A stretch of 64,000 nt of DNA, from NCBI RefSeq assembly GCF_019175385.1, contig NC_083337.1, positions 164,375,713-164,439,712 of the forward strand. Direction: 5' to 3'. This document shows positions 10,220 through 21,323 of this stretch, in pieces. This DNA comes from Lycium barbarum. Taxonomy: Eukaryota; Streptophyta; Magnoliopsida; Solanales; Solanaceae. Numbering within the stretch: position 1 is the first letter of the stretch; each line of letters starts with the position of its first letter. The notes under the pieces are model-generated. The model saw nothing but the letters and a program-made list of their open reading frames with translations. It was not told the origin of the DNA and made no database searches. The position numbers and the translations under genes are program-made.

Positions 10220-12235
10220 ATGAATAATTCCGGTGCAGCGACGCCACCATTGGCCACCCAGCAATCACATCTCCGCCAACTCTCGGAGTCTCTCTCCGCG
10301 TTCCAACAATGCTTTAGTGATCTACAACTACACATTAATTCCATCCGTACCTCCATCGACTCTTTACTGCCACCGCCTCACACAAGTAACTCCACTCCTT
10401 TACTCGCCACATCATCACAGCCCGCAGCACCAGCCCCGGAACCCGAACCCGAACCATCTTGGGAATCTGATCCCTCTGAAGACATAGAAGAAGAAGAAGT
10501 CGAGGGAGAGGAAAAGGATGTGCAAAAAGAAGAATACAACGAGAAAGTGAAAGAAGAAGAAGTGAATTCTCCTCATTCAGAGTTGAAACCGTCTCGTTCG
10601 GAGTTGATTACGCCTGGTTCGGAGTTGAAATCGCCCGGTTCGGAGTTGGAAATCTTATGCCAAACAATGGACAGTGAAGGTCTACGGGAGTATATGATAA
10701 CACATATCCAATATACTCACGAACTGCGTGTACAAGTTCCTAAAGCATTGAAACTTTCACCCGGACCAGCAAGTCTTGTATTTAAATGTATGGGCAAGTT
10801 TTATAACAAAGGGAGCAAGTCGTATGTTAATAACTCACCTTTGATCCAGGAAAGGAAGACCAAAGTACATCATAGAAAAAGAGCCAAAAGGAAGGCTTTA
10901 GTATTGCTTTTGGAGTGTTTCTTGTTGATGATGGGAACCGACGACGATAATAAGGGATTTGAGATTGAGAAAGAGGTGAAGGAAGAGGCAGAGCAAGCAG
11001 CTTTAGCATGGTTAAAGAGGATGAATCTTGAAGGTGGTGTAAAACAGGCTCAAGAAATGGATGCCCGGGGATTGCTCATGTTTATTGGGTGTTTTGGGAT
11101 TCCAGATAAATTTAATGACGCATGTATCAGAGATTTACTTCAGGTAAGTAATATTAATTGGATTTCTGATGCTATTAGGAGATCTAATGTTCTCATGGCA
11201 AAGATTCCAGAAATAATAGGGGACATGGTGGCCAATAAGACAGTAGTTAAAGCTGTTCACATTGCCTATTGTTTTGGAATTCAGGACAGGTTTAACCCTA
11301 AGAAACTTTTGGCATCATTTTTAAGAGAGTCTAAAAGTTCATTTGACAAAATGAATGGATCACAAGGTGCACATCCAGGGAATATCGGAGCAAAAAGGAA
11401 GTACTTGAATGATCTGAAATCGGTCATTAAATGTTTGCGATGTCACAATATTGATCCTGCAAAACTTCTTGGGGGTTGGCAAATCAATATGAGAATAATG
11501 AGCTTGGAGAAAGAAATTGCTGAATTCAATAAGCAGATAGCTGATCATAAGATGGCACAACCAAATGCTGGATTACGTAAGAGAAAAGTCTATGAAACTG
11601 AGTGGTTGAGCAACCAAGAAGTGAAACGCTCACATTTTTCAAATCCATGGCCGCCACATCAGCAGCAAAGAGTTGTTGTTAATCATGTTGTTAGCAACAA
11701 CACCTTGTTAGAAGGTGGTGGAACTGCTGGCCACAATTATGGTTATTCTATGTCCCCTCCGGTATTGCATGGACCTGTTGCCGGCTCAATACATGAAAAT
11801 GTTGTTGGTTCACTGGCGGGAGCCCTGGTAGGTGCGGCCATGGTTGGACCTGGAGCTGGTATATTGCCAAGTCCGCAAGGAGGTGCATATGCTGGAGGTC
11901 ATGGAGGGAGTCGAGTTGATAGTACACCCAGGCAAGTAGGAAGTCATGCTGGTCAATTACATGGATCGTGTGGTAATGCTTATAGGCCTGTGCCATACAT
12001 GGAAAGCTCTAAGGGGTTGCCAAACACCGTACCTGGTGATGCTAATAGGCGATCACCACCACAGTTGGAAGTCTCTACGGGGTTGCCAAACACTATACCT
12101 CCACTATATCAGTTTGCTGGTACTGTTCCAGCAACTGAACAAAACCAAAGCAGTGGCTCACAGGCAGTTGATGCTCATCCTTCGTCCCCCTTGTACCGTA
12201 GTTTTGCATTGGCCAGACATAACTTTTTCCTTTAG
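10220..12235 (+). CDS. FRI: FRIGIDA protein, tandem copy C
   Basis: This intronless ORF encodes 671 aa from the ATG at 10220; an upstream in-frame GTG at 10196 is unlikely to be used. It is the closest relative of copy A, with the same order: N-terminal coiled coil (SLSAFQQCFSDLQLHINSI), acidic stretch, heptad-type SEL repeats (four units), FRIGIDA core (about residues 145-415), second coiled coil and a Y/P/G-rich tail with two 21-residue repeats. It differs from A by a basic insertion of about 12 residues (HHRKRAKRK) before LVLLLECFLLM, and by a different C-terminus (LYRSFALARHNFFL). The ORF contains CAGGTAAGT at 11142-11150, an optimal splice donor string, read through as Q-V-S. Copy C has the better TATA box and is the better candidate for the expressed copy. 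Confidence 0.9.
   Translation: MNNSGAATPPLATQQSHLRQLSESLSAFQQCFSDLQLHINSIRTSIDSLLPPPHTSNSTPLLATSSQPAAPAPEPEPEPSWESDPSEDIEEEEVEGEEKDVQKEEYNEKVKEEEVNSPHSELKPSRSELITPGSELKSPGSELEILCQTMDSEGLREYMITHIQYTHELRVQVPKALKLSPGPASLVFKCMGKFYNKGSKSYVNNSPLIQERKTKVHHRKRAKRKALVLLLECFLLMMGTDDDNKGFEIEKEVKEEAEQAALAWLKRMNLEGGVKQAQEMDARGLLMFIGCFGIPDKFNDACIRDLLQVSNINWISDAIRRSNVLMAKIPEIIGDMVANKTVVKAVHIAYCFGIQDRFNPKKLLASFLRESKSSFDKMNGSQGAHPGNIGAKRKYLNDLKSVIKCLRCHNIDPAKLLGGWQINMRIMSLEKEIAEFNKQIADHKMAQPNAGLRKRKVYETEWLSNQEVKRSHFSNPWPPHQQQRVVVNHVVSNNTLLEGGGTAGHNYGYSMSPPVLHGPVAGSIHENVVGSLAGALVGAAMVGPGAGILPSPQGGAYAGGHGGSRVDSTPRQVGSHAGQLHGSCGNAYRPVPYMESSKGLPNTVPGDANRRSPPQLEVSTGLPNTIPPLYQFAGTVPATEQNQSSGSQAVDAHPSSPLYRSFALARHNFFL
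10579..10653 (+). repeat. 21-bp coding minisatellite in FRIGIDA copy C
   Basis: Four units (SELKPSR, SELITPG, SELKSPG, SELEILC) against about fifteen in copy A at the same protein position. Confidence 0.85.
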
Positions 12236-12890
12236 TTTCCATTTCTGTAGTATGTAAAGCCAGTCTAGATGTGGTTTCTACCGTCAAAGAAATGTTTGTG
12301 TTTCATTAGCTAATAAAAATCCTAGCTTGGCCCAGTTTGTCCAAATATGTCTAGAATTTTATCTTTATTTTGGCCCATTTGTTGCTATTCTTCTCAATTA
12401 TTAGATGACAAATAATCCTGGAAAGTTGGCTTCTCGTGCTGTTAAATGATTACGACATGTCGCTATTGAGTCTTCGCCCTCCATAAATGCATTTATCTTA
12501 TTTCGTCGAACATCGTACACACTTAGCTTGTGGTTTGTTGTTTTTTCTGTATGATATGTTCTTATATCTATGTAACAAGTCATTTGCTGGTAATTCATGT
12601 GTGATGATCGGAAACATGTTTGCGTAGAAGGGAACCGCATACTCAACATCTTTTCCTTCTCTAAAGCTTAAGGGTTAATGGGATGGGGAGTTGGATATGT
12701 AAGTATTGGTCATTCTCATTCCCTTTTTTATTCTGATCTGAAACAGAAAAAATTTCGGACCAGCATGGCAATGTTCTTTTCAAGACTGGAAAGGCAGTAT
12801 AGCCCCTTCTCTGTCTCTTCTGTCTCATGATGGTTTATCCTTTTTTAATCAGATTTTCTTGTTTGTGGGAGTTTAAATAATTATCTGTAC
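12236..12890 (+). other. 3' flank of FRIGIDA copy C
   Basis: It aligns with 5974-6160 plus 8686-9206 of copy A and provides the empty site for the LINE (TTGCTATTCTTCTCAATTAT at about 12380). It probably includes the 3' UTR. Confidence 0.7.
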
Positions 12891-15800
12891 TTATATATGT
12901 CATTTTTTTTCTTCTCGCCTTATCATATGGACATTATTTCAATAATGACCTTTTTTGAAATTGAATCGTTTTCACACTTTGCATTGTGTTGATTGCAGGT
13001 CCTGTGATGACCCACTTGCATTGTCTCGATGTTTCAAATTTATGAACTGGTTGAACTATTTGATATTATATTTGGATAAAGTATTTGGTACATGCTATTA
13101 GCAAAATAAAGTGGATGCTTGTGTATGAAATTGAGTAGAGTTTTAATTCTCTTACTAGCATTGAAGATTACCATATACCGGCTATTCTTCCCCGTGGGCC
13201 ACCCCCAAGTAAAATCCAGCTCTCTGATTGAATTTCTTTGATTCTTGAGAAACATAAAAAAACAGTAGCTGGATTTCCTGTCATGTTTCCCGTCTATATT
13301 TCCTTTATAGGACAGGATCGTCCATCAGGGACTCTTAAAAACAGTAGTTTAGACTTCCTTTTCATGATCTTATTCTATTTGGTTGAAGGTTGCTGTAGTT
13401 GGGCCAGGAATTGAACCCGGAAAGCGTGTAGATGTTAATGAAGCTGAAGAAAACATATTTGGCCTTGACTTGATGAACAATTGCGTATGATCTTTCATTT
13501 TGTACTAAAGTAAGAGTACTATCTTTGTAGAAGAGCTCATTTAGAAGCGTATGTCGGATTTTTTTCGGTTTCCTTGGCATAGACGAACAGATAATGTTGT
13601 TTTCATTCCCTGGTTCAATCGTGTCTATTCATCAGTTTTACAGGACTTGATGTAGCTTCTTCTTTTATTTTGTATCAGCTACACCAAAACAGAGTAAAGA
13701 AATAAAGCTGGGTGGCATTGACCAATAATGACGTGAAAAGCCATTTACAGTTAACTCTTTTCTTATATGTACATCAGTATTCTTACCTGTTCTCCTATAT
13801 CAGTTCACGTTTTTTTAATTACATGGCACTTGATGTTTGGACATATTGCTGGAATGCTTCTTAGATTGCAGACATACATACCTCCATATCCGATGACTCC
13901 CAATCTTGAGTTGTCCAAAAATCCTTGTATGGTGGAACGAACAGGTATATTTAAGTAATCACCTGCTCAGATTGGGGGCAAGATAGTCTATTAACTTTGT
14001 GAAACTATTCTTCGCCCTACCTGTCAAAAAATGTTTGTATTCGTGTCAACTGAACAGCTATGCCATTTCAGCTCGCCTCCTGAATTCCTAATCTAGCATC
14101 TAATTTGATTTCAAAGAGATGATTTGTTGCTAGAGGATATCTGGTTATGAGATTGATCGTGTCCATCACGAATACTAATTCTTACTTGTGAAGTCCTAGA
14201 TCTCCAAACTAAAGACCCCCAGTCCTTCATTTCTAAACATAGAAACTTTCTTATAGTAGCTGCTTCGGAAGTTTAAGGTTGGTTGAATGCTGCTTGATTT
14301 GAACTTCAGCTCGCCCTTCTATTCGTACTTTTGTGAATAACCCCTTGTCACTATCATACCACTTCAGTTTCCTCTCTTCTCTTTCTCTATAATTAGATAA
14401 AGTTGAGATTTTCTTATTATTTTAGTTTTGTTAGGAAAAACAGAACTCAATTTTGTTGATCTGGTGGGTGTTTTGTTCATGGATCTAACAAAGGTAGGAT
14501 TATCCTTCAATTTTCTCTCTTTTCGCTTCCAAAGATTCTGATGCATGCACATTTTCTTCTTACTCTTTTGATTTGGTGTGAGAAGTGGAATTCGTTATAA
14601 CTTAGATTATGAAGCTCTGCCCAAAATCATACTTAGTTGATAAAAGAAAAAACTCTCCCAAAATTGGGACTCCATCAAGAATGTCAAACATTTGTGTCTA
14701 CTGTGTTATCTTAGAATTTATGTAAATTTCTTTAAACTTTCATGAACAGCTAAACTGCATGTTATGATTTTATACTCTTGGAGGTCGTTCGGTTGGCTGG
14801 CGTCTTAACTTGAACGCACTGAATCAGAGAATGCTTTAAGCAACAGGTGTGATTTGCAGTGTATGTGAATGATGAAATTTCTTTTATGCAAGTTGTTTTT
14901 ATCTGTCTACGGAAACAGTTATGGGTGCTTAGTGTTTTTGCATTAAACAAAGACATTTCTTTGTGGTAAACATGTGCCCGTTAGTCTTACAGCTTTTGTC
15001 TAATGTTGTCAGTGGATATAGTGATGTAGCAGTTACTTCGCCAAGATAGATGATGAATATTGGGAAGAGTGAAGACCTAGAGCTGCCTCCCAAATCAAAC
15101 TTGTTTTGATATGCAGTTGGAAACTTCTCTTCATTGAATCATAAATGAGGACACAGAAATATTACAAAAATTATCCTTTTGTTGGCTTGTCACCAACTAA
15201 ACACGTCATTTTGTTGTATGAAATTTCAAAACTCAAGCTCAAGGGAAGATTGTACATTACTAAGTATTCTCCAGACTGTCTGTACACTCATAATTTGTGG
15301 ATTAGATTTATGTGTTACAAGTAAGCCCTGCACACTTTCTTGGTAACACAGGTAGTACAATTTAGTTCAGTTTTGGTTGAAGTAAATTCCGAGCCCTGAC
15401 TTTTCATAATTTATGCTATAGATCTTTTCAATCTGCCCAAAGGACCTCCCGTATCCACGCATTGGTCAATATCACTGCATGAAATTGTTTCTTAAACTAA
15501 GTAACACGCGGGTTATAATGTCTATACGGGAGTTTATCTACACTAGAAGTCTAGAGTATAATCCAACATTTTCCCATTTTACTTGAAATATAATATTTCC
15601 ATAATGGAGCTGCTATAAATTAAGATTGTCTGTGAATATGCAATTTTGTGTAAAATCAAGTATTTCAGTTCAAGCACTTAGATCCAGCTTAAGCTAAGAG
15701 GACGTTCGGACTTGTACAATAAGGAATGCACTAAGATGTAATTGTTGAATCATTCATTTCAGTAATGAATTATGATAAAGATTTAATCTACTTTGACAAT

Positions 15801-16114
15801 TTGGAGAAACCATTGGTAGAGATCGTTTCCCCCTTTAATGTCAGGCAAGTGGGTTTTGGATACCAGATGATTATATCAAAAAATAAACTTTGAACATTTT
15901 GGAACATACTTTGACTATACTCAACTGATGGGGTGGGGTTAAAGAGAGAGAAGCCCGCCAACATGACAACACAAATGTGATAGTAAATTCTCCTCAAATA
16001 AAGAAAATCAATCAGCTATGCCTCAAAGCCAAATCCCCAAGAAAAGGAATAAAGAGAGAGACTGCAAATATCTAGATGTAGAGGCTACAAATTTCTCCTG
16101 ATAGCTTCCCCCGG
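12891..16114. other. Intergenic region between FRIGIDA copy C and PEX16
   Basis: About 3.2 kb of AT-rich sequence lies between two convergent genes. I found no ORF with recognisable domains, no LTR or TIR borders and no RNA gene. Short open frames occur (for example around 13767-13958) without family motifs. The right end (15780-16114) probably contains the PEX16 3' UTR. Confidence 0.5.
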
Positions 16115-18805
16115 TTATGAACCAGACGTGTATGTGTAACGCGATTGGACTCCAATAACAATTTCAACTAATTTTTCTGCATTTCAAGACCAGCCTTTGT
16201 CAAAAAATTGTGAACATAGAAGCCAAAAACTGAACTCCATGAATATCTTAAAACATACCTGCAACAAATCCAAGAATGGGAACAGGTTGCGCTAGCCTTT
16301 GAGTGCTTTTGAGTCTTTGCCTGCAATAACAGAAGGCACTAGCATCATTCTACTTGATTCCAAGTTCTCGTTGAAGGCATTAGTTAGTAATAGCGTAACC
16401 ATCAGAAGCATATGTAACAAGAAGAAAACACATAATTACCTGGTATACTTGGTAAAAAATGGATCCCACATTAGGTACAACGCCCATAACATTCTCCGCC
16501 TTTTCAACTACATAGAGTGTAGAACAAAATCATTTTATTTCAGCATGTAAAATAAAATTTTAAACAGGATTCATTACACGAGGGTAGGTAAATTTTGCAT
16601 GGAAAAAGTGTGGGGCTGGTGGTGTGATGGTGGAGGAGTGCGTAAAAAAAGCCAGGAAAAAAAAAAAGACACTGATATAATTACGATAGAAATATGGTAC
16701 AGTTCAGTTCAAGAAGGAATTACATCCATGGCACCCAACCAGAGTATATATAGAAGCAGGTCTAATAGGCGAAAAAAATGAGGAAAAAGTTATAGAACAA
16801 ATGCTGTTAATTTGAGGAGGCACAACTGCTTAGTTTATACATGAGAAGGATATGGCTGCAGAGGAAGCCTAGTGTCAGTACGAGTGAACTTAGATTCCAT
16901 AAGAGAAGAAAAATGCGGAAATTCTGAAGTATCCTAACCTCGTCCTTCTCAGAGTCAGAAGGCTGAAGCTGCTGAGTTTTCCCGCTATGCTGAGACATCA
17001 ATGTAAATGAGAGAATGCTATTTCCGATGAGGTCCACAGCCAGCGACATACACCAGGGAAACCACGAGCGTGTTCCATATTTCCTCATCAATAGGACATA
17101 AACAAGAGGCCTTATGATGAACAAAATCTCGCCGGTCACAAAGAAGCCCCCAGGAATACCTTTCTCAGATAAGAAAGTCCGTAGACTAGGTTTCTCAACT
17201 AGTTTACCTATAAAGATATGTGAAAAAAAAAAAATTAAGAGCCAAGCGAGGAATACAATCAAATCGCCTGAATTTAGCTCTGAACCAACACCAATTACTT
17301 GTAGCATTCTTGCTAAAACTGCTTAAGGCAGATATTGCCCTGTCTTCAAGATTCCCCGAGTTTTGCAAATGTAGTTTTTTTGTGATACCAGACTCTTCTT
17401 TCCCTGTAGGCTTATCAAGCTGCCTCTTCATTTCTTCGGGACAAGAAGAATCAGAATCAGTTTCAGCATTTTCAGTCTCCCCTCCTTGTAAAAGCATTTT
17501 GTACCCAGAATTCCTGAAGATAAGTAGCCTAATACAAACCCTGAAAAGGAAAAAAAAAATGGTGCAAATATTTAGTCGTAAAGTACCAAATTTATTTTTT
17601 CGAAAGTATGAATAAGTTAGCTGGGACACTTACTTGACAGCCTCAGTAACGGCAATCAGATTCCATTTGTTCTTTTCACCATAAATCTGTTCACCCACAA
17701 CCTCAATCGTTGTCTCCAAGTCTTTCAGTAAGGTAAGGCATAATGATAAAGGGATAAAAGCACACTCTGCACATCTCGTATGTACCTCGGTTGGACTTGT
17801 CTCTATTATAAATTCATTTACGGTAGTAATCATTCCTACAAGAGATGACACTGCAAGGAACAGACAGTTCAGGAAAGAAAAAGAAGGATAAAAAACATAG
17901 GTAAGAAAGTAAAAATGTTAAAATGAAGTAATTCCTTATTAATGTTTATCATTAGGTAATGAAACATTAAGCAAGGAAAACTTTTCCAATAAAGCCAACA
18001 CTTCAATCTTAAAGTTGCTATAGTTTACACGACGAAGCCAACATGGAAAAGAGTGATCCCAAATTCGAAAGAGAAGAAATCCGTTTAGAAAGGCATACTT
18101 AAAGCAGAAAAAAGAAGCCTATTGTTACCAAAGTTTCACAAAACCTGCTTCTGGCCCAATTTCTGATTCAGCAAACTCATCTGGGAGGAGCCATGTCAAA
18201 TACTGGACATTCAGAAAAAGTAAGTAAATTTGCATTCTGTTGACAACCACATTTTATCTCTGTCAAGTATGAGCAAGCTACAACCAATGCTTGAAGTAAC
18301 AAGTAACAAAATAATTTCAAAAAATGAAAGATTTAAATGAAAATGGAAAAGCCGGGGAGAACACGAAAACTATGATATCTCTTAGTTTAGTGCAAATTTG
18401 GCAATGTAACATCTCAAGCAATGTTACCTTCCATCTAAGTTTGATTGCATAACTAGTGGCCATACCACTGAATTGTCATTCATTTCCATAAGAATTATTT
18501 GTAAAATTACTCATAAGGGGAAAGCATTTTTCCTACATACATTACCATTTACTCATCTTAAAAACAGAAAAATGATGGCCTAAAACAAAATTGAAATTTA
18601 TCCACTAAACTCGTCCACCATATTCGAGAATTAAGTCCAATTTTCACTCTTGTAGCCAGTCAAAACTACTAGTTTTCACACCATACACAAGCAAAGGGCT
18701 ATAAATTGAAAAATATTGATATATAGAGGGTCTTACATTGGCAAGAGTATCGAATTTAAGGACAAAATGTTTATTCCTCCTAATCCATCTCTTATAAGCC
18801 TCCAT
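16115..18805 (-). CDS. PEX16: PEX16 peroxin (SSE1-like), eight exons
   Basis: PEX16 is a membrane peroxin that works in peroxisome membrane assembly; the Arabidopsis gene is SHRUNKEN SEED1. Exons on the minus strand: 18805-18737 (MEAYKRWIRRNKHFVLKFD), 18202-18145 (LTWLLPDEFAESEIGPEA), 17850-17634, 17540-17299 (IFRNSGYKMLLQGGETENAE), 17207-16939 (FLSEKGIPGGFFVTGEILF, MRKYGTRSWFPW), 16507-16440 (RRRMLWALYLMWDPFFTKYT), 16320-16259 (RLKSTQRLAQPVPILGF) and 16176-16115 (EKLVEIVIGVQSRYTYTSGS). The sum is 1047 bp, 348 codons plus TAA, and every junction keeps phase. Borders are GT/AG throughout; the donor after 16939 is GTTAGG, weaker than usual. The length fits the family (about 370 aa). The frame is open in all exons, so I take it as functional. 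Confidence 0.93.
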
Positions 18806-19143
18806 AGCCCTCCACAATCAGAGATGAGCTTTCACTCAGATATTATCAGGTTGGTGCTGGAACAGAAAATTAATATGTTGAGAAAAAATATTTGGAGAAG
18901 AAAAAAAAAAAAAAACGAAATTAGTATTGATAACATGTTCATCAATCATACAGTGAAAGTTGATGAGCATTTTCATGATCCAACAAGCAAGTATATGGGA
19001 AGAAGACAATAATTGGATCGCATTTATTAATGGGAAAATGCCCACGCGAAAACACACAACACTGGGGTGACGCCCCACTCAACCATTTTATTTTATTAAA
19101 TTAAATGACGACTTCACAGGATATTTTTGATCCCACCGCACTA
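18806..19143. other. PEX16 5' region
   Basis: This contains the sequence upstream of the PEX16 start codon, read on the minus strand. No TATA box close to consensus is evident. A poly(A) run lies at 18900-18915. It ends at the Stowaway element. Confidence 0.35.
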
Positions 19144-19504
19144 CTTCTTCCATCTCAAATTATTTATCATTTTTTTTATTTAACATAATAAATGTTATCT
19201 TAGCAAAAAATATTTATATTAAAAAATTAATAATGCAATGTGAAATTTACTAAATTATCTCTATATAATAAAAATAAATTATTTTTTCCTCTTGATTAGA
19301 GCATGCTCAAGTAGTACACCTTGTTGACATAGGAAATCCAACAATATCAAGTTACTATGTGGTTTTTCAATCATCATTTAGATGTTACTTTAACTTGTCA
19401 GTTTTTTCTCTAAGGGTAGAGTTAGAAAAAAACTAACTAATTTATGTCTTGGTATGGGACAATTTTCTTTTGCTAAGGTGACACTTATTATGGGATGGAG
19501 GGAG
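19144..19504. mobile_element. Stowaway-type MITE
   Basis: The left end reads CTTCTTCCATCTCAAATTAT and the right end GGGATGGAGGGAG, the Tc1/mariner-type Stowaway termini. TA flanks both sides (19142-19143 and 19505-19506). It is 361 bp with no coding capacity. A second, broken end of the same type (AAATAATTTGAGACGAAGTG, then AGTA) lies at about 19712-19736. Confidence 0.7.
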
Positions 19505-19923
19505 TATTAATTAGGAGAGGTATATGATTATTTTTACCATTATTTATGTTTAAGTTATAATCTTTCTGCATTAGATGTTTATTCTAATTATATGTCATCT
19601 CCATTAATAATAAAATTCTACTACGGGTAAAATAAGAAGAAAAAGTAATTAATTGTGTCTTGAACTTCTAAAACGATAAATAATTTGAGACAACTATTTT
19701 TAATAATCACGGCAAATAATTTGAGACGAAGTGAGTATTCTTTAAATTCTTTTTATAGAAAGAAATTATCTGCACTTTCCAGTTTATAAGATGACTATAT
19801 ATTTGACTAGATATTGATTTTAAGAACAAAAAATAGAAAAAGGAATAACTTTAGAGACGAAACATAAATTGAGAAAAATGTTAGTAATAGTTTTAGAACA
19901 TACCCAATATTAATGAATTTAAC

Positions 19924-20251
19924 TTAATAGCAGTTTATGAAGAGCTTAGAAGATTTCACTTGATGTCAGCAACAGTATATAGTCGTGTGACTTTTTATAT
20001 AAGTACTAGACCGCGTATGCCCGTGCGCACGGACCCAACAGTTTGGATTATAGTATATCTATGTGTATGTATTTGGATAGTGATAATATATATATATACA
20101 CACTATGCTCAAAACACGATTAATATAATATTTTAATTTGTGCTCCATATCTAAAACTTTATTATAACTTAATAGCAGTTTATGAAGAGCTTAGAAGATT
20201 TCACTTGATGTCAGCAACAGTATACAGTCGTGTGACTTTTTTGTATAAGTA
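19924..20251. repeat. 85-bp direct repeat split by a Helitron-type end
   Basis: The phrase starting CTTAATAGCAGTTTATGAAG occurs at 19924-20008 and again at 20168-20251 with very few differences. Between the copies is about 160 bp whose left edge (20009 on) reads, on the minus strand, GTGCGCACGGGC, TACGCGG, then CTAG and T. That is a GC-rich hairpin followed by the CTAG/T border typical of a Helitron 3' end. Confidence 0.6.
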
Positions 20252-20619
20252 TATATAATCTACTAGTTATGTGAGGCCCGTGCTAAGCCCGAGCCTGAAC
20301 TCAAGATATAAAACTAGATATTTTAACTAAAGAAATATAATTTGTGTTAATACAAGTGTACAACAACAACAACAGTCATATACCCATTGTTGTCCCACAA
20401 GTGGGTAGTTATATGAAAGAAAATTTTTCATTCCACTCCTTTAATATTTTAACTTCCATTTTGATGAAATTATTTACTTCAAATCAAATGTGGAGCCAGA
20501 ATTTGACATTTATAACTTATGTATCCTAATTTTCTGAAGTTATTTAGTTCTAAATAAATAATCTATACATAGTTAATGAACTTTTAAGACAAATACATAA
20601 TTTAACTTGTACAGCCGAT

Positions 20620-20800
20620 GGAGCTGCTCCTCTCTTAATTAGGGATTAGGGGTTCGAACATGGATATGGAAAAAATCTTTGGAGGAAGCGCTCCCCCCGA
20701 AGAGGCTCGATACAATACGAATTATCTGGATTAATTGGGCTCAAATGCGGATATCGAGCACCAACCAGAAAACCAAAGAACATGAAAAATGAGGTAGGAG
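20620..20800 (+). mobile_element. tRNA-derived SINE-like segment
   Basis: It has a B-box-like GGGGTTCGAAC (20649-20659) after TTAATTAGGGATT, followed by a SINE-like body (ATGGATATGGAAAAAATC, ATGCGGATATCGAGCACC, GAAAACCAAAGAA). The A-box is degraded (GATGGAGCTGC). It resembles solanaceous SINEs as I recall them, but the family name is uncertain. Confidence 0.4.
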
Positions 20801-20802
20801 GT

Positions 20803-21086
20803 TCGATAGCTTTTGAAAAGTAGACCTTAAAAATAAAAAACAAAAAAATTGACTTAAATAAATAAGATTACGACCTAAAAGTAATTAATTAAAAAACAAT
20901 TTAAAAAAATGAAAATTATTGTGAAAACTACAAAAATCCCCAGATTCGATAGCTTTTGAAAAGTAGACCTTAAAAATAAAAAACCAAAAAATTGACTTAA
21001 ATAAATAAAATTAGGACCTAAAAATAATTAATTAAAAAGTTTTTAAAAAATTGGAAAATTATTGTGAGGACTACAAAAGTCCTCAC
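20803..21086. repeat. 140-bp tandem duplication
   Basis: Two adjacent units begin AGCTTTTGAAAAGTAGACCT and end near ACTACAAAAATCCCC and ACTACAAAAGTCCTC. The divergence between units is small. Confidence 0.8.
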
Positions 21087-21323
21087 ATTTGCTCTTATAT
21101 TATATAGTAATATATATATATATAAAAGCAATATCACATCACGTCTAGTATAAAATATTCTATACATAAAATTGCATATAATTCATTCCCTCGTATTTTT
21201 TTTTTAGCTAATTAATAAGTGTCAAAACAAAGAACAACTGCTCCAATCGCTTTAGGTTATACTGACTAATATAGGTTACTTAACGTGCGATATCTTCGTG
21301 GGCAAAAAAATTCCTAACTTTCT

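Larger units (their letters stand above)
20263..21126 (-). mobile_element. Non-autonomous Helitron-like element, minus strand
   Basis: The 3' end at the left reads, on the minus strand, TTAGCACGGGCCTCACATAA, then CTAG with a T following, as Helitrons end. The 5' end at the right reads AATATAAGAGCAAATGTGAG near 21100, a common plant Helitron start, although the terminal TC is not clear. It contains a SINE-like segment (20620-20800), a 140-bp tandem duplication (20803-20940 and 20944-21086) and an RTE tail-like scrap (20358-20408). Confidence 0.5.

Noticed and set aside
16299..16781. Plus-strand ORFs opposite PEX16 3' exons
   Set aside because: They are shadows of PEX16 exons and introns with no family motif.
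16807..17307. PEX16 as a truncated or frameshifted pseudogene
   Set aside because: The odd ends of the long ORFs are intron read-through. Short exons at 16440, 16259 and 16115 complete the protein in phase.
20640..20665. tRNA gene from the GGGGTTCGAAC motif
   Set aside because: No cloverleaf can be built. It fits the B-box of a SINE. The same holds for 21655-21670, which lies inside a MULE MITE.
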